Source: Novosphingobium sp. CF614 (lineage in GTDB: Bacteria; Pseudomonadota; Alphaproteobacteria; Sphingomonadales; Sphingomonadaceae). Taken from it: a stretch of DNA of 64,000 nt. The position numbers were made by a program, and so were the translations under genes. The notes beneath the pieces were generated by a model. The model did not search any database. It had not been told where the DNA came from and saw only the letters and a program-made list of their open reading frames with translations. Each line of letters starts with the position of its first letter. Within the stretch, counting starts at the first letter, position 1. This document shows positions 44,751-52,600 of this stretch, piece after piece. The DNA lies in assembly GCF_900113255.1 (NCBI RefSeq), contig NZ_FOOR01000007.1, positions 149,181-213,180 on the forward strand, given 5' to 3'.

Positions 44751-44908
44751 CCCCCGCCGCATCGAGAGAAGCGGGCACGTCCAAAAGGATTCGGCGTGCC
44801 CGATATTCGTCCATTTACGCTGGGAAGATTTACGCAGGTACGAGACGGACCTGTTCTTCCACGGCGAAACGGGCGTTCGCGAAGCGGGATGGGAGACGGG
44901 AGGGAACA

Positions 44909-46015
44909 ATGGCCAGCTATCGGATCTTCGGCGAAAGCCTCGTTTCGGAAGACGAATTCGCCCGCAAGGGGCGCGAAATCCTGCAATTGGCCAGCGCTCC
45001 GAGGGAATCGGGCCTGCCTTCGGTAACGCTCGACGACAAGGCCGTCCTCTCTCCGTTCAGCTTCGCGCCGGACATGGCCGCCGCGCCGATCGAATTCCCG
45101 CCGGTCGGGTTCGGCAAGCCGATGACGATCGACATCCGCAGCGTCTATACCGGCCACGTGGGCTCCAGGCCCTTCCTGAGCAGAACCGGTGACATCGCCG
45201 TCGTTTCAGGCGTCAAGAACTGGAGCGAGTACAACGCCACCGCGCGCGCGCTCAACTGGGTGAAGAAGAAGACCGGCAAGCGCGCGCTGCTGGCCGGGCC
45301 TTCCGCCGTGCAGGAAGGCACCCGGGTCGTCGCCTATCAGAAGGCGATCGCGACCAGCCAGCTCATCGCCACTTTCGAAATCGTCGCCGCGCCGCCCGAG
45401 GACGACGTTCTCGACGAGATCGGCGCCGCCTTCTCGGCGGCGGCGGGCGTGCCGCTGTTCCTGCCCTATGCCGGGGCGCTGATCGCGGCGGGACAGATCG
45501 TTCCGCTCGCCGGCAAGCTGATGGACGCATTGACCGGCGGCCCCTCGCCCTGGTCGCAGACGGAGGAACTCACGGTCGACCTGCCGGGCTACCCGCCGCT
45601 GGCCGCCGACTTCCGCGTGGTCGCCCCCGCCACCTCCAACCTGCATGGGCTGAAATACAAGCCCAATGTCGGCCTGATGAAGGCAGACGGCTCGCTCTAC
45701 GACGGCGACGAGCCTTACGTGGTGATCGCCATCTACGGCGGCGAGCGCGTCGAGCTGGAGGGCTTCACCCCGGCGGTGATGGCGGCCGACATGGCCAGGC
45801 GCTTCTACCCTTCGAAGACCGGGGTCGGCGCGGCGATCGGCGACGTCATGGAAATCGCGCAAGTCGCCTCGGACTGGAAATACCGCGGCGAGGCCCTGAA
45901 ACTGAAGCCCAAGATCGATGCCCTGGGACAGGACGATCCCGAGCGCGCCAAGCTGCAGACGCGGTATGACGCGCTCGTCGCCAATATCAGCAACACCGAT
46001 CTCACGCCGCATTGA
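44909..46015 (+). CDS. Uncharacterised protein, first gene of the hydrolase/protease operon
   Basis: I do not recognise this 368-residue protein. Residues 1-165 look beta-rich (PMTIDIRSVYTGHVG, GDIAVVSGVKN, QLIATFEIVAAP). Residues 171-208 form a long hydrophobic, Gly/Ala/Pro-rich segment that could be a membrane-active helical hairpin. Residues 215-290 are again beta-rich (LTVDLPGYPP, EPYVVIAIYGGERVEL) and the C-terminus is helical. There is no signal peptide. ATG 44909 follows GGGAGGG at a spacing of 4-5. The alpha/beta hydrolase gene starts 12 bases later. Being first in an operon with a lipase-like and a protease-like gene, it could be a substrate, scaffold or membrane effector. Confidence 0.7.
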   Translation: MASYRIFGESLVSEDEFARKGREILQLASAPRESGLPSVTLDDKAVLSPFSFAPDMAAAPIEFPPVGFGKPMTIDIRSVYTGHVGSRPFLSRTGDIAVVSGVKNWSEYNATARALNWVKKKTGKRALLAGPSAVQEGTRVVAYQKAIATSQLIATFEIVAAPPEDDVLDEIGAAFSAAAGVPLFLPYAGALIAAGQIVPLAGKLMDALTGGPSPWSQTEELTVDLPGYPPLAADFRVVAPATSNLHGLKYKPNVGLMKADGSLYDGDEPYVVIAIYGGERVELEGFTPAVMAADMARRFYPSKTGVGAAIGDVMEIAQVASDWKYRGEALKLKPKIDALGQDDPERAKLQTRYDALVANISNTDLTPH

Positions 46016-46027
46016 GGGAGCCGGGCC

Positions 46028-47362
46028 ATGTCCTATCGTGAACTCGGGCCGGGTGCCGGCTATTACCTGATCGCCTTCGACAAGGATGGCAACGAGCGCC
46101 AGGACGATCCCGACGGCCTGATGTCCGCACGGCTGATCGATGCCCTGGGATCGGGAACCTATACCGATGTCTTCCTGGCGAGCCACGGCTGGAAAGGCGA
46201 TGTGCCGGCGGCGATCGACCAGTACGATCGCTGGTTCGGCGCGCTGCTGGCATTGGGGGACGATCTTGCGGCCGCGAAGGCGCGGCGTGCCGGCTTCAAG
46301 CCGCTGCTGATCGGCCTGCACTGGCCGAGCTTGCCGTTCGGGGACGAGGAATTCGGCGACGGCGCCTTTGCCGCGGCCGATCTGCCGGCAATCGATCTGG
46401 TCGAAAGCTATGTCCAGAAGCTTGGCGATACGCCGGAGATCCGCGAATGCCTGACCATCATCGCCGACGCGGTGAAGAACCAGGCGGGCGCGCTGCAACT
46501 GTCGCCGGAAGTGGCCCAGGCCTACCTCCGCCTCAACGACGCGCTGGGCCTCGGCAGCGGCGATCTGGATTCGCCCCCCGATGCCGACCGCGCTTCGTTC
46601 GATCCTGACGAAGCGCTCGGCACCGCGCGCGCCGCATCGTTCGGCATCGGCAACGTGCTGGGCAACCTGCCCTTGCTGATCCTGCGCCAGCTGTCGTTCT
46701 GGGCAATGAAGAAGCGCGGCCGGATGATCGGCGAGACGGCGTTTCACCCCCTGCTGCGCAAGCTGATGGACGCCGGCGCGGCGCCTCCCGATCACACGCG
46801 CTTCCACCTGATGGGGCACAGTTTCGGCTGTGTCGCGATCTCGTCGATGATCTGCGGGCCGCAAGGCAAGGGCCGGCTGCCGCGCGGCGTCGACAGCGTG
46901 ATGCTGGTGCAGGGCGCGCTCTCGCTGTGGTCCTACAGCCCGGCCATCGCCCTGGCCGGCGGCAAGCCCGGCTATTACGCCCTGCTGCTGGACGGCGGGC
47001 GAGTCGCCGGGCCATTGGCCGTCACGCGGTCCATCCACGATACCGCCGTGGGCAAGCTTTACCCGCTGGCCTCCAAGGTCAAGGGAAGCGTGGATTTCGC
47101 GCCGAAGACCTTGCCCAGGTTCGGCGGGCTCGGCGCCTTCGGCGCGCAGGGCCTGGCGCCGGATCAGGCCGGGGGCCAGACAGGCCCCGAAGGCGCGATC
47201 GGCACGATCGCCGCCTCCTACGTCTTCGAAAGGGGCAAGCTCCACAATCTTGACGGCAGCAGCGTCATCCGGAAGGGCGGCGGCCTTTCCGGCGCACACA
47301 ACGATATCGACGGTCCCGAAGTCGCCCACTTGTGGTGGGAACTGGCCCGCAACGCAGGATAG
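46028..47362 (+). CDS. Alpha/beta hydrolase-fold protein (lipase/esterase-like)
   Basis: A 444-residue cytoplasmic hydrolase. An early strand-loop FLASHGWKGD (49-58) looks like the oxyanion region, the nucleophile elbow is GHSFG (263-267, Ser265) following helix-rich insertion 115-250, and a histidine in SGAHNDIDGPEVAHLWW (His424 or His434) could complete the triad. The long insertion between the first strand and the elbow may be a lid or binding domain. ATG 46028 is preceded by GGGAG. It lies 12 bases after gene 1 and 10 bases before the peptidase gene. Substrate unknown; ester or lipid cleavage is inferred from the fold. Confidence 0.72.
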   Translation: MSYRELGPGAGYYLIAFDKDGNERQDDPDGLMSARLIDALGSGTYTDVFLASHGWKGDVPAAIDQYDRWFGALLALGDDLAAAKARRAGFKPLLIGLHWPSLPFGDEEFGDGAFAAADLPAIDLVESYVQKLGDTPEIRECLTIIADAVKNQAGALQLSPEVAQAYLRLNDALGLGSGDLDSPPDADRASFDPDEALGTARAASFGIGNVLGNLPLLILRQLSFWAMKKRGRMIGETAFHPLLRKLMDAGAAPPDHTRFHLMGHSFGCVAISSMICGPQGKGRLPRGVDSVMLVQGALSLWSYSPAIALAGGKPGYYALLLDGGRVAGPLAVTRSIHDTAVGKLYPLASKVKGSVDFAPKTLPRFGGLGAFGAQGLAPDQAGGQTGPEGAIGTIAASYVFERGKLHNLDGSSVIRKGGGLSGAHNDIDGPEVAHLWWELARNAG

Positions 47363-47372
47363 GAGGCTAGCC

Positions 47373-48821
47373 ATGCCGCCACAAACGCCGCCGCAAACGC
47401 CATTGGGCGCCCCCAAGGAAATGCCCAGCCCCCTGCCCTTCTGCGTCGGCAAGACGAGCGGCGAGGCCTATCCCGCCGCCACGCCCGAAGAACTCGACCG
47501 GCATCTTTCCGCCCCGGTCCCGGCACCGAAGCGGACGCCCGCTTCGTTCAGCGGCGGCAAGGATTTCGCGATCGCCTCCGGGCTCGATCCGAACGACTTG
47601 CGCAGCGCCGGCTGGGGCGTGCTGTTCGGCGCGACCGTTTCCGACGCGATCAGGGACGCGCTGAAGCCGCTGCTGGACTGGCGCGCGCAACAGGCGGAGG
47701 CGAACTATCGCTGCTTCGACGGCAGCCAGCGATGCCGCGAAGGGCAGTCCGCCCGCTTGTGGGTGGCCGAGCAGAACGGCGATTTCCAGGCCGCCGACCC
47801 GCGCGACGGCTTGCCGTTCTATCTGCTGCTGGTGGCCGATCCGGCGGAAATTCCGTTCGAGTTCCAGTACGATCTCGATCTCAACTATGCGGTCGGCCGG
47901 CTCTGGTTCGACGATGCCGGGCATTTCGCCCGCTACGCGCGGAGCGTCGTCGAGCAGGAGCAAGCCGCCGCGGCGCGCCGGCCGCGCAGGATCGGCCTTG
48001 TCGCCACGCGGCATGAGTACGACCAGGCCACGCAGATGCTCCACGATCTCGTCGCCCGGCCGCTGAACGAGGGCACCGCCGCGCATCCGCCGATCGGCGC
48101 CCCGGCCATCGTCGATCGCGACTGCCTGCTGGGCCCGCAGGCGACCAAGCAGGCACTGCTCGACATGCTGGAAACGGGCGACGGCGCGCCGGCCATCCTG
48201 TTCACCGGTTCGCACGGGCTGGGGCTCGATGCGAACGATCCCGCGCTGATCGCCGAACAGGGCGCGATGGTCTGCGCGGACTGGGCGGGCGGCGGTCATG
48301 GGCCGATCACCGCCAGCCAGATCCTGGCCGGACGCGACATCTCCGCCGCCGCCCAGGTCGCGGGAATGATCCATTTCATGTTCGCGTGCTACGGCGGCGG
48401 GTGCCCGCGGTACGACAATTTCGCGCGCACCAGCACCTCGCCCGCGCAGATCGCCGACAAGCCCTTCATCGCCTCGCTCCCGCAGGCGCTGCTGGCGCAT
48501 GAGAACGGATCGGCGCTGGCGGTCATCGCCCATGTCGAGCGGGCCTGGGCCTACAGCTTCCTGAACGAATTCGGCCAGCCCAAGATCGCGATGTTCCGCA
48601 ACATCCTTACCGAACTGGCGAACGGCGCGCGCGTGGGCCAGGCGGTGGACGGCGCCAATGCCTATTGGGCCAATCACAGCACCCGGCTCGCCGAGCTTCA
48701 GTTCCAGGCGCAGAACGATCCGGACATCGACGCCGAGACCCTGGGCGCCGTCTGGATCGCCCGCGACGATGCGCGCAACATGATCGTGCTGGGCGATCCT
48801 GCCGTCCGCGCGCGGGTCTAG
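47373..48821 (+). CDS. Caspase-clan (C25/CHAT-like) cysteine peptidase
   Basis: A 482-residue protein with features of the C25/CHAT branch of clan CD peptidases. The catalytic His is in ILFTGSHGLGLD (His281), and the catalytic Cys in HFMFACYGGGC (Cys339), with normal strand-loop spacing between them. An upstream PFYLLLVADPAEIPFEFQY and YAVGRL (149-176) and the final IVLGDPAVR (471-479) match the pattern in gingipain/CHAT domains. The N-terminal 60 residues are Pro-rich and probably disordered. ATG 47373 has AGGAGG 6 bases upstream, overlapping the previous stop. No TPR or death-fold domain is seen. Substrate could be the operon's first protein. Confidence 0.65.
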   Translation: MPPQTPPQTPLGAPKEMPSPLPFCVGKTSGEAYPAATPEELDRHLSAPVPAPKRTPASFSGGKDFAIASGLDPNDLRSAGWGVLFGATVSDAIRDALKPLLDWRAQQAEANYRCFDGSQRCREGQSARLWVAEQNGDFQAADPRDGLPFYLLLVADPAEIPFEFQYDLDLNYAVGRLWFDDAGHFARYARSVVEQEQAAAARRPRRIGLVATRHEYDQATQMLHDLVARPLNEGTAAHPPIGAPAIVDRDCLLGPQATKQALLDMLETGDGAPAILFTGSHGLGLDANDPALIAEQGAMVCADWAGGGHGPITASQILAGRDISAAAQVAGMIHFMFACYGGGCPRYDNFARTSTSPAQIADKPFIASLPQALLAHENGSALAVIAHVERAWAYSFLNEFGQPKIAMFRNILTELANGARVGQAVDGANAYWANHSTRLAELQFQAQNDPDIDAETLGAVWIARDDARNMIVLGDPAVRARV

Positions 48822-48897
48822 GCCCGTCCCCGGGAGGGTACGGATCGCCTCTCCCGCCCCCTTCCCGCCGCGCGCAATTGCGCCTAAAGCGCGCGTC

Positions 48898-49629
48898 ATG
48901 AGCGATACCGTTTCCTTCGGCTACGAAGAGATCAGCCCCGAGGAGAAGGAGCAGCGCGTGGGCGCCGTCTTCTCCAACGTCGCGCGCAAGTACGACGTGA
49001 TGAACGATGCCATGTCCGCCGGCATGCACCGGCTGTGGAAGGACAAGTTCGTGCGCCGCGTCAAGCCGCGCCCGGGCGAGCAGATCCTCGACATGGCGGG
49101 CGGCACCGGCGACATCGCCTTCCGCATGGAAAAGCTCTGCGCCGCGATCACCGTCGCGGACATCAACCAGGACATGCTCGACGTCGGCATCGAGCGCGCC
49201 ATGGACCGGGGCATCGATACGCTGGTCTGGTCGCGCCAGAATGCCGAGGAACTCTCCTTCCCCGACCGCTTCTTCGATGCCTATACGATCGCCTTCGGCA
49301 TCCGCAACGTGACCCGCATCGACAAGGCGCTGGCCGAGGCGTTCCGGGTGCTCAAGTACGGCGGGCGCTTCTTCTGCCTGGAATTCTCGACCACCGAATG
49401 GCCGGGCTTCAAGGAAATGTACGACGGCTATTCGCACAAGCTGGTTCCCCGGATCGGCCAGATGATCGCGGGCGACGCGGAATCCTATCGCTACCTGATC
49501 GAATCGATCCGCCGCTTCCCGCCGATGCCCGAATTCGAAGGCATGATCCGCAAGGCCGGGTTCAAGCATACCAAGGTGGAACCGATCATGGGCGGCCTGG
49601 TGGCGATCCATTCGGGCTGGAAAGTGTGA
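48898..49629 (+). CDS. ubiE: Ubiquinone/menaquinone biosynthesis C-methyltransferase
   Basis: UbiE methylates the benzoquinone ring during ubiquinone synthesis using S-adenosylmethionine. The 243-residue protein has the conserved FSNVARKYDVMNDAMSAGMH, the SAM-binding ILDMAGGTGDIAFRM, NAEELSFPD and IAFGIRNVT segments, and ends GGLVAIHSGWKV. Length is normal. ubiB follows after 202 bases that carry a large inverted repeat. Confidence 0.98.
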   Translation: MSDTVSFGYEEISPEEKEQRVGAVFSNVARKYDVMNDAMSAGMHRLWKDKFVRRVKPRPGEQILDMAGGTGDIAFRMEKLCAAITVADINQDMLDVGIERAMDRGIDTLVWSRQNAEELSFPDRFFDAYTIAFGIRNVTRIDKALAEAFRVLKYGGRFFCLEFSTTEWPGFKEMYDGYSHKLVPRIGQMIAGDAESYRYLIESIRRFPPMPEFEGMIRKAGFKHTKVEPIMGGLVAIHSGWKV

Positions 49630-49666
49630 GTTTGCTTTTCGCACGAAGTCGCGAAGTCCGTCATTC

Positions 49667-49777
49667 CCCCTCCCGCCTGCGGGAGGGGCTGGGGGCGGGC
49701 TGGTTCGCGCTCGCCCCGGCGATCCCGTTGTGGCTGGGGGCATGCCCTCCCCCAGCCCCTCCCGCAGGCGGGAGGGG
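49667..49777. repeat. Nested inverted repeat with perfect 29-base arms
   Basis: The left arm 49667-49695 is an exact reverse complement of the right arm 49749-49777. Each arm is also itself a hairpin (10-base stem CCCCTCCCGC paired with GCGGGAGGGG). The element separates ubiE and ubiB and is not protein coding. It is likely a dispersed REP-like element, although a second copy was not found in this window. Confidence 0.75.
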
Positions 49778-49831
49778 AGATAGCGGGCGCGCGGCCTGGT
49801 TGCGCAGGGCCTGGTTGCGCAAGGGCTGTTC

Positions 49832-51397
49832 ATGACCCGCCCCGCCACCCACATCGCCCGGCTGCTCAAATGGGGCCGCGTGCTGGCGCGGCACGGCGCG
49901 CTGCGCGGGATCGAGAACGACCGCAACGCACCCGCGCAAGTCAAGCGCCTGTGCCGGATCGCCCGCTTCGGCGCGCGCCAGCCCAGGGAGCCGGACTATG
50001 CCGGCGCCTTCCAGGAAATCGGCCCGGCGGCGATCAAGCTGGGCCAGGCGCTGGCGACGCGGCCCGACCTGGTCGGCGAAGGTCCCGCCCGCAACCTGCT
50101 GGCTTTGCAGGACAGCCTGCCGCCCGTGCCCTTCGCCGAGATCCGCGCCGTCATCGAAGGCACTTTCGGCACGCCGGTGGAGACCTTCTTCGCAAGCATA
50201 GAGGAACACCCGGTCGGCGCCGCCTCGATCGCGCAAGTCCACCGCGCGGTGACGACCGACGGGCGCCGGGTCGCGGTCAAAGTGCTGCGCCCGCATATCC
50301 GCGAGAAGTTCGCCCGCGACGTGGAGACTTACGAGTGGGCCGCCGCGCACCTGGAAGTGCTGGGCGGCGAGGCGGCGCGCCTCAGACCCCGCGCGGTGAT
50401 CGCCAATCTCAAGCGCTGGACCTTGCGCGAGCTTGATCTCCGGCGCGAGGCGGCTTCGGCCTCCGAACTGGCCGAAGCGATGAAGGGCATCCAAGGCTAC
50501 CGCGTTCCCGATATCGACTGGGATCGCACCAACGGTTCGGTGCTCACGGTCGAATGGATCGACGGCATCAAGATGAGCGATCTCGCCGCGCTCGACGCAG
50601 CGGGGCATGACCGGCCGGCCCTGGCCCGCAAGCTGGTGCTTACCTTCCTCACCCAGGCGATCGCCAGCGGCTTCTTCCATGCCGACATGCATCAGGGCAA
50701 CCTGTTCGTGCGCGATGACGGCGCGATCGTCGCCATCGACTTCGGCATCATGGGCCGGATCGACCGCCAGGCCCGGCTCTGGCTGGCCGAGATCCTCTAT
50801 GGCCTCACCACCGGCAATTACCGCCGCGTGGCGGAAATCCACTTCGAGGCGCAATACGTGCCGGCCTATCACAACGTGGAGGAATTCGCGACGGCGCTGC
50901 GGGCGGTGGGCGAGCCGATGCGCGGCAAGCCGGTGTCGGAGCTTTCGGTGGGGCAGATGCTCGACGGGCTGTTCGCCATCACCCGCGACTTCGACATGCA
51001 GGTCCAGCCGCACCTGCTGTTGCTGCAGAAGACCATGGTCATGGTGGAAGGGCTGGCGACCGCGCTCGATCCCGACATCAACATGTGGGACGTCTCCGCG
51101 CCGTTCGTGAAGAGCTGGATCCGCGACGAGCTGGGTCCGGAAGCGATGATCGCCGACCGCCTGCGCGAAAACCTGGGCACGCTGGCCCGCCTGCCGGCGC
51201 TGATGCGGCGGATCGAGGAGAAGTTCCCGCCCAAGGGCGGCGCGCCCGAGCAGGCGCCGCTGCCCGACGTGGACCTCATTCTCGGCCTGGGCGAACCGCG
51301 TAAACGCCAAAGTAACCACTGGGGGGGCTATATGCTGGCAGCAATCCTGGGGGGTGCCGGCGCATGGGCGCTCACGTACTGGAGTTTCCTGAGCTAG
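49832..51397 (+). CDS. ubiB: UbiB family protein kinase-like ATPase
   Basis: UbiB is an atypical kinase-like ATPase that supports ubiquinone biosynthesis at the membrane. The 521-residue protein has the KxGQ motif in AIKLGQALATRPDLV, the Ala-rich loop GAASIAQVHRA in place of a glycine-rich loop, VAVKVLRP, and the catalytic/metal region FFHADMHQGNLFV and AIDFGIMGR. A C-terminal membrane segment (YMLAAILGGAGAWALTYWSF) is present. It overlaps the next gene by 34 bases. Confidence 0.96.
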   Translation: MTRPATHIARLLKWGRVLARHGALRGIENDRNAPAQVKRLCRIARFGARQPREPDYAGAFQEIGPAAIKLGQALATRPDLVGEGPARNLLALQDSLPPVPFAEIRAVIEGTFGTPVETFFASIEEHPVGAASIAQVHRAVTTDGRRVAVKVLRPHIREKFARDVETYEWAAAHLEVLGGEAARLRPRAVIANLKRWTLRELDLRREAASASELAEAMKGIQGYRVPDIDWDRTNGSVLTVEWIDGIKMSDLAALDAAGHDRPALARKLVLTFLTQAIASGFFHADMHQGNLFVRDDGAIVAIDFGIMGRIDRQARLWLAEILYGLTTGNYRRVAEIHFEAQYVPAYHNVEEFATALRAVGEPMRGKPVSELSVGQMLDGLFAITRDFDMQVQPHLLLLQKTMVMVEGLATALDPDINMWDVSAPFVKSWIRDELGPEAMIADRLRENLGTLARLPALMRRIEEKFPPKGGAPEQAPLPDVDLILGLGEPRKRQSNHWGGYMLAAILGGAGAWALTYWSFLS

Positions 51398-52563
51398 GAC
51401 AAGGAACGGGAAGTCCGCTTCCGCCGCTGCCGAAGGGCGGTCGTTTCGCGCATTGGCCACCGCTTCTCGCCCGCCTGGCGCTGGCGGCGCTGGCGCTGCT
51501 GCTCGTGGCTTCGGCGCTGGTCACGGTCGCCAAGCCGGGCAGCCGCTCGCCCTGGGCGGGACCGGTCGATGGACCGGTCCTTGCCACCGGTTCGGCCGCC
51601 AAGCCCTATGACGAGGACATCGCCCTTTACGAAGCCGCGATCGCGCGCATTTCACGCGGCGAGAGCTACTACGACTTCATCGTGCCCGAGCAGCGCGCCC
51701 GCGACTATCCGGTCAATCCCGCTTTCGCCGTGCGCCTGCCCACGCTCGCCTATCTCGATGCCTGGCTGGGCACCGGCGGCCAGATCGCCGCGGCCATCGC
51801 GCTGATGCTGGGGATCGCGGCCGCCTGGTGGCGCCGCTTCGGCGAGGAAGGCGCGTCTCCCCGCGCGCGGCGGATGGCAACCACGCTGGTCTTCGTCGGC
51901 GCCTCGCTGGGGCTCAACCGGCACTATTTCCCACTGCACGAACTCTGGGCGGGCGGGCTGATCGCGCTGTCCTTCGGCCTGCACCGCATCGGCGCCGACG
52001 GACGCGGCGGCCGCTGGGCCGGGGCGTTCTGTGCGGCCGCGCTGGCGCTGGCGATCCGCGAGCATGCGCTGCCCTTCGTGCTGCTGATGGCGCTGGCCGC
52101 GGTCTACCACCGCAACTGGCGCGAGGCCGCCGCATGGTCAGCACTGGTCGCGGTGTTCTGCGCGGCGCTCGCCTGGCATCTCTCGCTGATATCGCGCGAC
52201 GTGCTGCCCAGCGATCCGCATTCCGCGCCCTGGCTGGTGATGCGCGGGCTCTCCGGCTGGCTCGGCAACGTGGTGCAATCGAGCAACCTGCGCTGGCTGC
52301 CGCACGTCCTGGCGGGGCCCGCCGTGGTCCTGATGACCTTCGGCTGGCTCGGCTGGAGGGGGCGCGGCGGCCTGTTCGGCTTCCTGCTGAGCGCGGGCTA
52401 CGGCCTTGCCTTCATGCTCGCCGGACGCTGGGACAACTTCTACTGGGGCGCGATGATCGCCCCAGCGATGTTCGCCGGCCTGGCGTTCGCTCCGCGCGCG
52501 CTGGCCGAACTGGTCGCCGCCGCCCGCCTCCCGATCCGCGCGCCGGTTCCGACCGTAAATTAA
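51364..52563 (+). CDS. Polytopic membrane protein, GT-C-like
   Basis: A 399-residue inner-membrane protein with about nine to ten hydrophobic segments, starting with ARLALAALALLLVASALVTVA. A soluble loop with D and E (KPYDEDIALYEAAIARISRGESYYDF) follows the first helix, an arrangement seen in GT-C membrane glycosyltransferases, whose first periplasmic loop holds the acidic catalytic residues. I do not recognise a specific family. The ATG at 51364 overlaps the end of ubiB. Confidence 0.7.
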   Translation: MGAHVLEFPELGQGTGSPLPPLPKGGRFAHWPPLLARLALAALALLLVASALVTVAKPGSRSPWAGPVDGPVLATGSAAKPYDEDIALYEAAIARISRGESYYDFIVPEQRARDYPVNPAFAVRLPTLAYLDAWLGTGGQIAAAIALMLGIAAAWWRRFGEEGASPRARRMATTLVFVGASLGLNRHYFPLHELWAGGLIALSFGLHRIGADGRGGRWAGAFCAAALALAIREHALPFVLLMALAAVYHRNWREAAAWSALVAVFCAALAWHLSLISRDVLPSDPHSAPWLVMRGLSGWLGNVVQSSNLRWLPHVLAGPAVVLMTFGWLGWRGRGGLFGFLLSAGYGLAFMLAGRWDNFYWGAMIAPAMFAGLAFAPRALAELVAAARLPIRAPVPTVN

Positions 52564-52600
52564 TTGCGTGTCCAGGCACGGTGTTGCACAAGCCCCGAGC

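Noticed and set aside
44909..46015. Calling the first operon gene a bacterial gasdermin
   Set aside because: No recognisable gasdermin sequence pattern or N-terminal Cys for palmitoylation; only the neighbouring protease and hydrophobic segment suggest the analogy.
45206..47452. Minus-strand open frame of 748 codons opposite the unknown protein and alpha/beta hydrolase genes
   Set aside because: The plus-strand genes have ribosome sites, tight spacing and catalytic motifs; the minus frame has none and its text is shadow-like.
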